A program made the position numbers and the translations under genes. A stretch of DNA of 64,000 nt, taken from assembly GCA_041678605.1 (NCBI GenBank), contig JBAYNW010000008.1, positions 9,399-73,398 of the forward strand. Direction: 5' to 3'. The stretch is from JBAYNW01 sp041678605 (GTDB lineage Bacteria > Cyanobacteriota > Vampirovibrionia > Gastranaerophilales > Gastranaerophilaceae). The notes under the pieces were generated by a model. It saw only the letters and a list, made by a program, of their open reading frames with translations. It did not search any database and was not told the DNA's origin. Of this stretch, positions 17,989 to 26,165 are shown in pieces. Every line of letters begins with the position of its first letter. The first letter of the stretch is position 1.

Positions 17989-18443
17989 TGTTTAAAAGGA
18001 TAGTTTTAATTTTAATTTGTTTATTTTTTACGGTAAATGCAGGGTTTTCAAAAGATATTCCGCTGACAATCAGACCTGTTTCTAAAATTACAACTTCGAA
18101 TTTGAAATTGCAAAACGGTGACAGTGTAGAATTTTTAATTGCCGAAGATGTTAAAATTGACTCAAAGATGGAATTTAAAAAGGGGCAAAAGGTTTACGGA
18201 ACAATTACGAGCCGGGAAGAAAACGGGTTTATGAACGAAGTTTCAAATATTTATATTGAAAATTTTTACACTAAAGACCGTGGCGGGAAAAGAATTAAAT
18301 TAAAAGGGATAGTATATAAAGAAGGCAGGAGCCACGACATGATAAACGGTTTTCTTCCGCTCATTTGTATTCTTATAAGAGGCGGTGAAGTTCAGATAAA
18401 TTCCGAAAAAAATACTTTCACAATATACTGGGAGGAAAATTAA
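17988..18443 (+). CDS. Secreted hypothetical protein, paralogue of the next gene
   Basis: 151 residues with a signal peptide ending near GFSKD (about residue 20). No known domain recognised. It shares with the next gene the order IPLTI-P, a 'nGDsveF' strand, 'kKGqkVyGtI', a basic loop, and a C-terminal hydrophobic strand before FTIYWEEN. Both look like small all-beta exported proteins. Coupling to the M48 protease gene by start-stop overlap suggests a shared envelope function. Confidence 0.7.
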   Translation: MFKRIVLILICLFFTVNAGFSKDIPLTIRPVSKITTSNLKLQNGDSVEFLIAEDVKIDSKMEFKKGQKVYGTITSREENGFMNEVSNIYIENFYTKDRGGKRIKLKGIVYKEGRSHDMINGFLPLICILIRGGEVQINSEKNTFTIYWEEN

Positions 18444-18446
18444 ATA

Positions 18447-18923
18447 ATGAAAAAAATATTTCTGCTTGCCGTTTTAAGTTTTTCAATATTTTCTCCTGCG
18501 TTTGCTGAAAAAATTCCCGTAAAAATTGCTCCGGCTCAGGCTTTTTCTACCCATCACGATGAGGTTCAAATCGGCGATTGGATAAATTTTGAAACGGTTA
18601 ATGACGTTTATAATGGTGACAAATTATATATAAAAAAGGGAACACGGGTTATAGGAGTTGTTGATTTTGTCCATGATAACGGCTGGCTGGCGGATTCTGC
18701 CGAAATAACATTGAAGGAGTTTTTGACTGTTGATGCAAACAATAAAAAGGTAGAAATACCTTACACTATTAAGATTAAAGGGAATGAATTTGTAGAGAAT
18801 GAAAAAAGGCAGTGTTTAACTTATATTGCTTATGCTTTTCAATCACTAGCCTTTTTCTTAAGAGGGCCGGAGATTTATATCGAGCCGGACAAAAAGGTTT
18901 TTAACATATTTATTGAGCGATAA
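18447..18923 (+). CDS. Secreted hypothetical protein, paralogue of the previous gene
   Basis: 158 residues; signal peptide MKKIFLLAVLSFSIFSPAFA, likely cut after AFA. It matches the preceding protein along its length (IPVKIAP, QIGDWINFE, IKKGTRVIGVVDF, a C-terminal RGPEIYIEPDKKVFNIF). GGGAGGAAAA upstream gives a good ribosome binding site, and only 3 bp separate it from its paralogue. Tandem duplication in one operon is the simple reading. Function unknown. Confidence 0.7.
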   Translation: MKKIFLLAVLSFSIFSPAFAEKIPVKIAPAQAFSTHHDEVQIGDWINFETVNDVYNGDKLYIKKGTRVIGVVDFVHDNGWLADSAEITLKEFLTVDANNKKVEIPYTIKIKGNEFVENEKRQCLTYIAYAFQSLAFFLRGPEIYIEPDKKVFNIFIER

Positions 18924-18984
18924 TTAATCAATTTTTTTGTTGTATAATATTGAAAGACGGCAATCAAATAAGGCGGGGATGAAA

Positions 18985-19956
18985 ATGCAGACAAAAAGCA
19001 TAAATGATCTTGCAAAAGAAGTTTTAGACATTGAAGCACATTCGATATTAAAACTAAAAAGCAGCATAAATGAGAGTTTTGACAAGGCAATTGAGCTTTT
19101 ATACGCCTGCAAAGGCCGTGTAATTGTAACCGGCATGGGCAAATCAGGACTTATCGGAAAAAAAATAGCAGCAACTTTGTCCTCAACCGGAACTCCTTCA
19201 TACTTTTTGCATCCGGCAGAAAGCACCCACGGGGATTCTGGAATTATCACCAGAGAAGACGTGATTATAGCAATTTCAAACAGCGGCGAAACCCAAGAAC
19301 TCTTGAACCTTTTGCCTTTAATAAAAAGATTTGGAGTAACTTTGATTGCTCTGACCGGCGGCTTGAATTCAACACTTGCAAGAACAAGCGACGTCTTTTT
19401 GGACATTTCTGTTGAAAAAGAAGCCTGCCCTTTGAATAAGGCTCCTACGGCCAGTACAACCGCAACGCTTGCAATGGGCGACGCTCTGGCGGTTTGTTTG
19501 CTTGAAAAAAGAGGGTTTTCAGAAGATGACTTCTTAATTTTTCATCCGGGCGGGGCGTTAGGCAAAGGATTTTTGTACTCTGTGGCAGAACTTATGCTAA
19601 AAGACGAAAGATTGCCATTGGCACTTGAAGACGAACCTTTCACCGAAGTTATTGAGCTTATATCCCAAAAAAAATTGGGATTGGCGATTATTACCGACAA
19701 AAACGGTCTTATGACGGGGGTTTTAACAGACGGCGACATAAGAAGAACACTTATTAAACACCACGATGTAAGCAAACTAAAAGTCAAAGAAGTTATGACG
19801 GTGAATCCAAAAACCATTTCACCGCACGAACTTGCGGCGAAAGCTTTACATTTAATGGAAAAGTACTCAATTACGGCACTTGCAATCACCGATGAAAACA
19901 AAAAGCCCGTCGGTGTTTTGCACATACATGATTTGTTAAAAGCCGGCGTAGCTTAA
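18985..19956 (+). CDS. kpsF: Arabinose-5-phosphate isomerase (KpsF/KdsD family)
   Basis: 323 residues. Interconverts ribulose-5-phosphate and arabinose-5-phosphate, the first step to KDO for LPS. The N-terminal SIS domain (VTGMGKSGLIGKKIAATLSSTGTPS, SNSGETQEL) is followed by two CBS domains (from about residue 200). The start at 18985 has AGGCGGGG 6 bp upstream. A further upstream frame starting 18937 is unsupported. kdsC follows 82 bp later, across two repeat hairpins. Confidence 0.93.
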   Translation: MQTKSINDLAKEVLDIEAHSILKLKSSINESFDKAIELLYACKGRVIVTGMGKSGLIGKKIAATLSSTGTPSYFLHPAESTHGDSGIITREDVIIAISNSGETQELLNLLPLIKRFGVTLIALTGGLNSTLARTSDVFLDISVEKEACPLNKAPTASTTATLAMGDALAVCLLEKRGFSEDDFLIFHPGGALGKGFLYSVAELMLKDERLPLALEDEPFTEVIELISQKKLGLAIITDKNGLMTGVLTDGDIRRTLIKHHDVSKLKVKEVMTVNPKTISPHELAAKALHLMEKYSITALAITDENKKPVGVLHIHDLLKAGVA

Positions 19957-19965
19957 GGCGTACAA

Positions 19966-20025
19966 GTAGGTTGGGCTTTCAGCCCAACGACATAAAGCAA
20001 AGTAGGGCGGGTTCCCTAATCCGCC
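19966..20025. repeat. Family C hairpin pair between kpsF and kdsC
   Basis: GTAGGTTGGGCTTTCAGCCCAAC folds as one hairpin and GGCGGGTTCCCTAATCCGCC as another. A similar first hairpin occurs at 33205-33229. The kdsC ribosome binding site begins immediately after. Confidence 0.7.
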
Positions 20026-20038
20026 AAGAGGATATGAG

Positions 20039-20581
20039 ATGAAAAACAATCTGGAATTAAAAGCAATTGCGGGCAAAATTAAACTTGTTGCGTTTGACAT
20101 AGACGGTGTTATGACTGACGGAAGCCTGACCTTCGATGAAAACGGGGTTGAATATAAAACGTATAACTCAAAGGACGGGTTGGGCGTGATAATGCTTTCA
20201 AGGGCGGGGATTATTCCCGCGATAATCACGGCCAGAAACAACGGGACGGTTGTTCACAGAGCAAAAATTCTCGGGATAACGGAACTTTATCAGGGGCAAA
20301 AAAATAAAATCTCCGCACTTGAAGAATTATTGGAAAAATACAATTTAACCTATGCGGAAACAGCTTATATGGGCGACGATTTGCCTGATTTGTGTGTTTT
20401 GGAAAAAGTTGGTTTGCCTTGCTGTCCGGCGGATGCCGTTGAGGATGTTTTGGCTGCTTCAAAATTCATTTCCGCCAAAGGCGGCGGCAAAGGTGCTGTT
20501 CGGGAGCTTTGCGAGTTTATTTTAAAAAGCCAATCGGTGGATTTAAAACAAAAAGGCATGGTTTCTGTAGGCAGAAACTAG
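20039..20581 (+). CDS. kdsC: 3-deoxy-D-manno-octulosonate 8-phosphate phosphatase
   Basis: 180 residues, normal length for this HAD-superfamily tetramer. Removes phosphate from KDO-8-P. Motif I is FDIDGVMTDG, followed by YNSKDGLGV, TARNN (motif II) and YMGDDLPDL (motif IV). AAGAGG lies 7 bp before the ATG. Together with kpsF it supports synthesis of KDO and hence an LPS-bearing outer membrane. Confidence 0.94.
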   Translation: MKNNLELKAIAGKIKLVAFDIDGVMTDGSLTFDENGVEYKTYNSKDGLGVIMLSRAGIIPAIITARNNGTVVHRAKILGITELYQGQKNKISALEELLEKYNLTYAETAYMGDDLPDLCVLEKVGLPCCPADAVEDVLAASKFISAKGGGKGAVRELCEFILKSQSVDLKQKGMVSVGRN

Positions 20582-20590
20582 GGGAAATAA

Positions 20591-20950
20591 ATGTACGAAC
20601 TTAAATCACAGATGTATTTTTCGGCGGCACACCATCTTTTAAATTATGAAGGTGAGTGCGAAAACCAGCATGGACACAACTGGCTTGTGGAAGCTTTCGT
20701 TACGGGCGGCGAATTGGATAAAAGCAATATTTTAATTGATTATAAACTTTTGAAAAAAGAATTAAAGTCGGTTTTGGATTATCTTGACCATACGGACATC
20801 AACGAATTGCCGGAATTTAAGGGCATAAGTCCGAGCAGTGAGATAATCGCAAAATTTATTTATGATAAATTAAAAAAAAGAATAACGATATTGAGCAAAA
20901 TTTCGGTTTGGGAAACACCGACGTCATGTGCAAGTTATTTTGAGGACTAA
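20591..20950 (+). CDS. queD: 6-carboxytetrahydropterin synthase (QueD)
   Basis: 119 residues. Converts dihydroneopterin triphosphate to 6-carboxytetrahydropterin in queuosine/7-deazaguanine synthesis. Zinc ligands and the catalytic Cys are seen in FSAAHH and CENQHGHNW. The C-terminal VWETPTSCASY holds the conserved Glu. The gene follows kdsC by 9 bp with AGGGGAA upstream. No other que gene is visible, so the operon is functionally mixed. Confidence 0.88.
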   Translation: MYELKSQMYFSAAHHLLNYEGECENQHGHNWLVEAFVTGGELDKSNILIDYKLLKKELKSVLDYLDHTDINELPEFKGISPSSEIIAKFIYDKLKKRITILSKISVWETPTSCASYFED

Positions 20951-20953
20951 AAA

Positions 20954-21012
20954 TGTCGTTGCGAGGGTTTATCCCGAAGCAATCCAAAATAATTACAATT
21001 TGGATTGCCGCG
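20954..21012. repeat. Family B repeat, diverged copy
   Basis: GTCGTTGCGAG...CGAAGCAATCC followed by GGATTGCCGCG. It lies in the gap between queD and uppP. Confidence 0.65.
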
Positions 21013-21070
21013 TTGAAACTTCATTTTTCCCGGCACTGACACAAAAGAAGACAATATTAAGAAGGGTAGT

Positions 21071-21889
21071 ATGGAAAATTTAATTTTGATAGCCAAATCG
21101 ATAATTTTAGGAATTGTAGAGGGAATTACGGAATTTTTGCCGATATCTTCGACCGGGCATATGATTATTGTAGGAAGGTTCATAAATTTCAGCGGGGATT
21201 TTGCGAAGCTTTTTGAAATAGTAATTCAACTCGGGGCAATTCTTGCCGTTGTGTTTTTGTTTAGAGAAAAGATTTTAAATTCTTTTAAAAAATTAAAACC
21301 GGGGGAAGAAGGCTTCAAACTTTGGACGGGTTTAATGTTGGCCTTTATTCCTGTCGGGATTGTAGGACTGCTATTTCATGAATTTATTGAAGAACATTTG
21401 ATGAATCCGATTACCGTTGCCGGAGCGTTGTTTTTTGGCGGGTTGTGGATGATATTTGCAGAAAATAAATACAGAAATAATGCTAAAATATTTGAAATTG
21501 AGCAGGTCGGATACAAAGCGGCATTTATAATCGGCTGCTTCCAGTGTTTGTCAATTCTCTGGCCCGGATTTTCACGCTCTGCGGCGACAATTATAGGCGG
21601 CTGGATAATGGGGCTTTCAAGCGTTGCGGCGGCAGAGTTTTCGTTTTTCCTTTCAATTCCGACTATGATTATTGCAACAGCATTTGCATTGCTTAAGGAA
21701 AATGCCGCATTGACAGTACCCGAAATCGGAGCGTTGATTGCAGGATTTGTTGTTTCTTTTCTTGTCGCATTTGTAGTTGTCGCAAAGTTCATCGAATTTC
21801 TAAAAACGAAGCCGATGAGAGGTTTTGCGATTTACAGAATAATCGTTTCAATTTTAATTTTGGTTTTTGCTTTTTTTAAAATAATTTAA
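21071..21889 (+). CDS. uppP: Undecaprenyl-diphosphate phosphatase
   Basis: 272 residues, integral membrane. Recycles undecaprenyl pyrophosphate for cell-wall and LPS sugar carriers (BacA family). The signature EGITEFLPISSTGHM lies near the N-terminus, and the second conserved region is WPGFSRSAATIIGGW. About eight hydrophobic segments. AAGAAGGG precedes the ATG. It fits functionally with the KDO genes upstream. Confidence 0.95.
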   Translation: MENLILIAKSIILGIVEGITEFLPISSTGHMIIVGRFINFSGDFAKLFEIVIQLGAILAVVFLFREKILNSFKKLKPGEEGFKLWTGLMLAFIPVGIVGLLFHEFIEEHLMNPITVAGALFFGGLWMIFAENKYRNNAKIFEIEQVGYKAAFIIGCFQCLSILWPGFSRSAATIIGGWIMGLSSVAAAEFSFFLSIPTMIIATAFALLKENAALTVPEIGALIAGFVVSFLVAFVVVAKFIEFLKTKPMRGFAIYRIIVSILILVFAFFKII

Positions 21890-21919
21890 CCTGCATAGTA
21901 TTTATTTCGCCGTCTCTTT

Positions 21920-21948
21920 GCCAAAAAAAATTGTTTGTAGTAACATGG
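21920..21948 (+). promoter_or_regulatory. Promoter of the 2-oxoacid oxidoreductase operon
   Basis: TTGCCA (21920-21925), 17 bp, TAACAT (21943-21948), about 31 bp before the AGAAGG and ATG of the first gene. Confidence 0.6.
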
Positions 21949-21985
21949 AGTAGTACGAATTAATTAACCAAAGAAGGTGAAGAAT

Positions 21986-23089
21986 ATGGTAAACAAACTT
22001 ATTAAAGAAGACACAAAGATGTTTTTGACCGGTAATGAAGTTTTAGCTTATGCTGCAAATGCCGCTGACGCAGAATTCATGTACGGCTACCCGATTACAC
22101 CGCAGAATGAAATTATGCACACATGGTGTAAATTGCTTCCAAAAACAGAAGCAGGGTTTTTACAGACAGAAGACGAAATTTCAGCAGGATTTTCAACAAT
22201 CGGCGGAATTTTAGCAGGGAAGAGAGCTTTCACTGCAACAGCAGGACCGGGAAATGTTATTATGCAGGATGCGATGAGCATGGCTGAAATGATGAGAATT
22301 CCTTTCGTTTGTGCTGTTATGCAGAGGGGCGGACCTTCAACCGCAACAGTAATTTACGCTCAACAGGAAACAACTTTAACATGTTTTGGCGGAAACGGCG
22401 AAGGTTTCAGAATAGTTTATTCAACAGCAGGCCATCAAGACCTGTTCGATTATATGATTAAGGCATTCAACACAGCCTGGAAATACAGATTTCCGACTTT
22501 TGTTCTGGCTGACGGATATCAGGGCAAAATGAGAGAGCCGGTAATGCTTTATGACCCTGCATCACGGGGCATCAAAATGGAACCGACTCCTGCAGAACTT
22601 TTGCCTAAAGGTAAAATCGGAGTCGACAGAAGTGCGAACCATCTGAGAAACACATTCAATATGGAAGAAGAATTGATGGAAGTTCTCGACCAATATCAAG
22701 TTGATTTTGACAAAATGGCTGAAGAAATCGCCGAATACGAAGAGTACAAAGCTGATGATGCTGAAGTGTTGATTATTGCACACGGTATCGTTGCCCGCTC
22801 GGCGAGAACGGCAATTGATGAGTTAAGAGCAAAAGGCGTTAAGGTCGGTTTATTCAGACCGATTACGGTTAGACCTTTGGCTGTTAAACCGTTGAGAAAA
22901 GCTTGTGAACGTTCTAAACAAATCCTTTTCACAGAATCAGCCAACGGCCAATTGGCCAGAATGGTTCTGGAAAAAATCTACGGAATCACAACTCCTTACT
23001 CAACACTTTACAAAATGGGTGTCGGAGTAACGGGCGATGATTTGGTTCAAAAGGTAGAAAGCATGGTTAAAGAACCGGCTGTGATATAA
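21986..23089 (+). CDS. 2-oxoacid:ferredoxin oxidoreductase, alpha subunit
   Basis: 367 residues. Part of an oxygen-sensitive complex that oxidises a 2-oxoacid (2-oxoglutarate or branched-chain type) to acyl-CoA and reduces ferredoxin. Visible alpha-subunit features are GNEVLAYAANAADAEFMYGYPITPQ, QTEDEISAG and FTATAGPGNVIMQDAMSMAEM. The Kor/Vor class matches best, but the substrate cannot be set from sequence. Start 21986 is chosen for AGAAGG 8 bp upstream. First of four genes. Confidence 0.88.
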   Translation: MVNKLIKEDTKMFLTGNEVLAYAANAADAEFMYGYPITPQNEIMHTWCKLLPKTEAGFLQTEDEISAGFSTIGGILAGKRAFTATAGPGNVIMQDAMSMAEMMRIPFVCAVMQRGGPSTATVIYAQQETTLTCFGGNGEGFRIVYSTAGHQDLFDYMIKAFNTAWKYRFPTFVLADGYQGKMREPVMLYDPASRGIKMEPTPAELLPKGKIGVDRSANHLRNTFNMEEELMEVLDQYQVDFDKMAEEIAEYEEYKADDAEVLIIAHGIVARSARTAIDELRAKGVKVGLFRPITVRPLAVKPLRKACERSKQILFTESANGQLARMVLEKIYGITTPYSTLYKMGVGVTGDDLVQKVESMVKEPAVI

Positions 23090-23090
23090 A

Positions 23091-23132
23091 GGAAATAGGA
23101 AGTAGGAAATAGGAAATAGGAAATAGGAAATA
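23091..23132. repeat. Tandem heptamer repeat, six units of GGAAATA
   Basis: GGAAATA, GGAAGTA, then four GGAAATA units in exact 7-bp register, immediately after the alpha subunit stop. It lies inside the operon, between the alpha and beta genes. Similar heptanucleotide repeats (STRRs) are known from filamentous cyanobacteria. Confidence 0.95.
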
Positions 23133-23182
23133 GATAGAAAAACAATTCCCAATTCCCTAAAGATAAAAAGGAGATAAACAAA

Positions 23183-23938
23183 ATGGTACAATTATTGGAT
23201 TTGCCGCCGGTGTTGCCTGAAGCACAGGACGCAGAAGCAGGAGCAAGCAAGTTTTGCCCGGGATGCGGTCACGGGATGGTACTAAAAACCTTGGCTTTCG
23301 CCATTGATGATTTAAACATAAAGGACAAAACGGTTTTCGGCTGCGACATCGGATGTTCGCTTTTGTCCTGGAACTATATGGACGTTGACTCTGTTCAAAC
23401 TCACCACGGAAGAACAACGCCGGTTATTTACGGTGTAACCCGTGCTAATCCTGAAGTTATCGGGATTGCTTATATGGGCGACGGCGGCGGACTTGCAATC
23501 GGAGCTCAACATTTGGTGAACGCTTCTGTCAGAGGCGAAAAGATGTTGGCAATTCTTGTAAACAACACGAATTACGGAATGACAGGCGGTCAAATGGCAC
23601 CGACAACAATGCCCGGACAGCGTACTGAAACTACGCCTTACGGCAGAGATTGTGATGTTACGGGTAAACCTGCCAAAGGTGCCGAAATGGTTTCCGCAAT
23701 TGTTAACCCTGAAAAGGCTTATGTTGCAAGAGCCAGCGTTTCAAATTTGAGAGCTTTGAGAAAAACTTTCAAAAAAGCACTTAAAAATGTTGAACAAGGC
23801 GGATTTTCTTTCGTAGAAGTCCTTTCCGTCTGTCCGTTAAACTGGAGAACAAACAATGTCGACACTTGGAACCGACTGAAAACTATGGAAGAATTCTTTG
23901 AAGTAAAAGAGTTTGTGACAAGAGAGGGGTTAGAATAA
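23183..23938 (+). CDS. 2-oxoacid:ferredoxin oxidoreductase, beta (TPP-binding) subunit
   Basis: 251 residues. Binds thiamine pyrophosphate and, in this family, one 4Fe-4S cluster. FCPGCGHGMVLK, VFGCDIGCS and GDGGGLAIGAQHL (Mg/TPP loop) with NNTNYGMTGGQMAPTT are diagnostic. AAAAGGAG upstream. The stop overlaps the gamma gene start by one base, which implies translational coupling. Confidence 0.93.
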   Translation: MVQLLDLPPVLPEAQDAEAGASKFCPGCGHGMVLKTLAFAIDDLNIKDKTVFGCDIGCSLLSWNYMDVDSVQTHHGRTTPVIYGVTRANPEVIGIAYMGDGGGLAIGAQHLVNASVRGEKMLAILVNNTNYGMTGGQMAPTTMPGQRTETTPYGRDCDVTGKPAKGAEMVSAIVNPEKAYVARASVSNLRALRKTFKKALKNVEQGGFSFVEVLSVCPLNWRTNNVDTWNRLKTMEEFFEVKEFVTREGLE

Positions 23939-24507
23939 TGGTAAGAACTAAAATAGCATTAGCCGGCGAAGGCGGACAGGGCGTCCAATCTATCGCAAAA
24001 ATCCTTGTTGAAGCAGGATATGAGGCCGGTAAACAAGTATTATATATTCCAAACTTTGGTGTTGAGCAGCGTGGCGGTGTTTCAATAGCATTTTGTCAAA
24101 TATCTGACGAATTAATCGGGGAACCCCGTTATTCGAAAGCTGACATAGTTATTATGCTCTCTGACAGGGCAATTGACAGGTGTTCAACTTACGTAGATGA
24201 AAAGACAACCGTTGTTTATGATACTTCTGTTTGTACAAAAGCACCTGATGTTAAGGCAAAAAAGGTTATCGGCGTTGATGCAAACCTGATTGCTAACACT
24301 GAATTAAGTGCAAGAGTATTTAACATAATCATTTTGGGTGTTTTGCTTGAAGCAACACACGTTCTGGAGTTGGATGACATTAAAAATGCGATGGAACACG
24401 CACTTGGTAAAAAATTCGACGCTAAACCGGAATTGAGAGAATTAAATTACAAGGCTCTTGAACGCGGTATGAATTTGTTAAAAGAAAAAGTAGCAGGCGG
24501 TAAATAA
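23938..24507 (+). CDS. 2-oxoacid:ferredoxin oxidoreductase, gamma subunit
   Basis: 189 residues. The gamma domain starts with the conserved ALAGEGGQGVQSIAKIL and has GVEQRGGVSIAFCQIS. In the complex it contacts alpha and the ferredoxin-like subunit. A complete, uninterrupted member, one-base overlap with beta, 49 bp before the ferredoxin-like gene. Confidence 0.93.
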   Translation: MVRTKIALAGEGGQGVQSIAKILVEAGYEAGKQVLYIPNFGVEQRGGVSIAFCQISDELIGEPRYSKADIVIMLSDRAIDRCSTYVDEKTTVVYDTSVCTKAPDVKAKKVIGVDANLIANTELSARVFNIIILGVLLEATHVLELDDIKNAMEHALGKKFDAKPELRELNYKALERGMNLLKEKVAGGK

Positions 24508-24556
24508 TTTGGCCCCTTGCTGAATGTACAACGAATTATAACAAGGAGAAGTAAAA

Positions 24557-24829
24557 GTGAAAAAAAAAGAACATAAAGGAATAAAAGTAGAAGGCGTTGC
24601 CAAAGGCAAATCCGACTGGTATTGTTACACGGACCTTTGCAAAGGCTGCGGATTGTGCATTGTAAAATGCCCTATCAACATAAAAGGCGAAAAATGTTTG
24701 CAGTGGTCAAAAGAAGTTGGTTTGTACCAAACTCCGGCTGTGCAGCCTAATCCCGAGCTTTGCATAGGCTGCGGAACTTGTGCCTTGGTTTGCCCCGACA
24801 GTGCGATAAGAGTAGAACGCAAAGCGTAA
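24557..24829 (+). CDS. 2-oxoacid:ferredoxin oxidoreductase, delta (2x4Fe-4S) subunit
   Basis: 90 residues with a GTG start and AAGGAG upstream. Two classical cluster motifs, CKGCGLCIVKCP and CIGCGTCALVCP, carry electrons from the active site to external ferredoxin. Last gene of the operon and followed by a strong hairpin terminator. Confidence 0.93.
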   Translation: MKKKEHKGIKVEGVAKGKSDWYCYTDLCKGCGLCIVKCPINIKGEKCLQWSKEVGLYQTPAVQPNPELCIGCGTCALVCPDSAIRVERKA

Positions 24830-24848
24830 TTATTATATAATTAAAATC

Positions 24849-24890
24849 AATAAAGGGTCGGATTTGCTTTTGCAAATCCGACCCTTTATT
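24849..24890. terminator. Strong bidirectional terminator
   Basis: AATAAAGGGTCGGATTTGC and GCAAATCCGACCCTTTATT form a perfect 19-bp stem with a 4-base loop (TTTT), separating the oxidoreductase operon from convergent higA. Confidence 0.9.
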
Positions 24891-24907
24891 GCCTTAAAAA
24901 TAAGAGC

Positions 24908-25195
24908 CTATGCGATTTTTTTAACTCTATCTATCTCGTCTTTTTTAGCTTCATAGGCAACGTAAAGTTCATAACAACTTTGAGCATTCATCCAAAATTC
25001 GGGTGTTGTACCGAATAAATTTGCTAACTTGTGGGCCATAATCGGTGTTATGCCGCGTTTTTTGTTGTAAAGCTCACTCAACGTTTTTATTCCAACGCCC
25101 AGTTGTTCTCCCAATTGTTTTTGGGTTAAATTATAAGGCTTAATGAATTCTTCAAGCAGTATTTCACAAGGATGTGTATATGGTCTGTTTTGCAT
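24908..25195 (-). CDS. higA: HigA-family antitoxin (orphan)
   Basis: 95 residues, XRE-type helix-turn-helix (NLTQKQLGEQLGVGIKTLSELYNKKRGI) with the HigA hallmark HPCEILLEEFIKP at the start and TTPEFWMNAQ after the HTH. HigA neutralises the HigB mRNase and represses its own operon. GGAGAA precedes the ATG. Only the last part of higB remains upstream, so this gene probably survives as a repressor or as an antitoxin for a toxin elsewhere. Confidence 0.88.
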   Translation of the reverse strand: MQNRPYTHPCEILLEEFIKPYNLTQKQLGEQLGVGIKTLSELYNKKRGITPIMAHKLANLFGTTPEFWMNAQSCYELYVAYEAKKDEIDRVKKIA

Positions 25196-25210
25196 AATTT
25201 TCTCCGTTTT

Positions 25211-25324
25211 TTAATGATAATCGATAATTTTTACATCTTCTGCGTTTCCATCTTCAAATTTGAATATAATTCTGAACTGATTATTAATCCTTATTGAACT
25301 ACGGCTACAAAACGTTTTTTCCAT
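25211..25324 (-). pseudogene. higB toxin remnant (C-terminal third only)
   Basis: An open frame of 37 residues reads SIRINNQFRIIFKFEDG then NAEDVKIIDYH and stop, matching the conserved C-terminus of HigB toxins. The N-terminal two thirds are missing. The frame runs straight into the 3' end of tyrA, overlapping its last 20 bases. It sits in the normal higB position, 15 bp before higA, so a deletion joining tyrA to the higB tail is the likely cause. Confidence 0.8.
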
Positions 25325-26123
25325 CAACGTACATTATCTGGCGTTCTTTTTTGATTTCTTTTATTTGTGTTTGATAATCTCTGTTCAAAAGTTCGCCTAC
25401 GGAAGAATACAGCTTCAGGATTGCATTTTGAATGTTGTCGGAGTTTAAATTTATCATATCCAGAGCCATCTCTTCATTTGAAATTGCAAGACGTGTCATA
25501 TCTCTAAACCCGCTTGACGCAAGCTTAAGTGCCAGACTGTTATCCTGTGCGGTTTTGAACATAGCTTGAGCAACCAACATCGGCATGTGTGAAATTAATG
25601 CAACCGCTTCGTCGTGTTCCTTCGGGGTTGAAAAAATCGGAGTGGCACCCAGGACTTCTATTATTTCTGCCACTTTTTTGATATCTGCTTTGTCGGTGTT
25701 TTCAAAAGGGGTTAAAATCCATTTTGCGTCCTGAAAAAGTGTTTCAAACGAATTTTCAAATCCTACAAATTCCGTTCCTGCCATCGGGTGTGTCGGAATA
25801 AATTTATAGTGAAATTTTTTATGCGACAAAAAACGCTTCAGGCTGCAAACATCTGCGACAATTGCACTCGGCGGTAAAATTCCGTCAAGTTTATCCAGAA
25901 CTTCCAAAGTTTTATTCATGTGGGTACAAACAAAAATCACATCGCAATTTCTTAGATGAAGCAATGATTTCGAAACATTTTCGCAGTATTTCTTTGCCTT
26001 TTCTATCGTGTAATTCGACTTGGAAGTAGCATAAACGTTGCATTTTAAAGCACAAAGTGCTTTAAAAATAGAACCGCCAATTAATCCTAAACCAACAATA
26101 CCTACTTTTAGATTTCTATCCAT
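25305..26123 (-). CDS. tyrA: Prephenate/arogenate dehydrogenase
   Basis: 272 residues. NAD(P)-dependent oxidative step to tyrosine. Rossmann motif GIVGLGLIGGSIFKAL at the start; THPMAGTE and SHMPMLVAQA are family landmarks. It is a single-domain TyrA without chorismate mutase or ACT domain. The 3' end abuts a higB remnant, so the last few residues may not be ancestral. The ATG has no ribosome binding site and lies 6 bp from a -10 box that interlocks with the dxr promoter. Confidence 0.9.
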   Translation of the reverse strand: MDRNLKVGIVGLGLIGGSIFKALCALKCNVYATSKSNYTIEKAKKYCENVSKSLLHLRNCDVIFVCTHMNKTLEVLDKLDGILPPSAIVADVCSLKRFLSHKKFHYKFIPTHPMAGTEFVGFENSFETLFQDAKWILTPFENTDKADIKKVAEIIEVLGATPIFSTPKEHDEAVALISHMPMLVAQAMFKTAQDNSLALKLASSGFRDMTRLAISNEEMALDMINLNSDNIQNAILKLYSSVGELLNRDYQTQIKEIKKERQIMYVDGKNVL

Positions 26124-26129
26124 GAGATG

Positions 26130-26159
26130 ATTTTAACACAATTTTTTTTGTTGTACAAT
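26130..26159. promoter_or_regulatory. Interlocked divergent leaderless promoters of tyrA and dxr
   Basis: For tyrA (minus strand): TTGTAC (complement of 26153-26158), 17 bp, TAAAAT (complement of 26130-26135), 6 bp, ATG. For dxr (plus strand): a weak -35 near 26131-26136, TACAAT at 26154-26159, 6 bp, ATG at 26166. Each -10 shares bases with the other's -35, so both promoters cannot be occupied at once. Confidence 0.7.
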
Positions 26160-26165
26160 TTTGTT

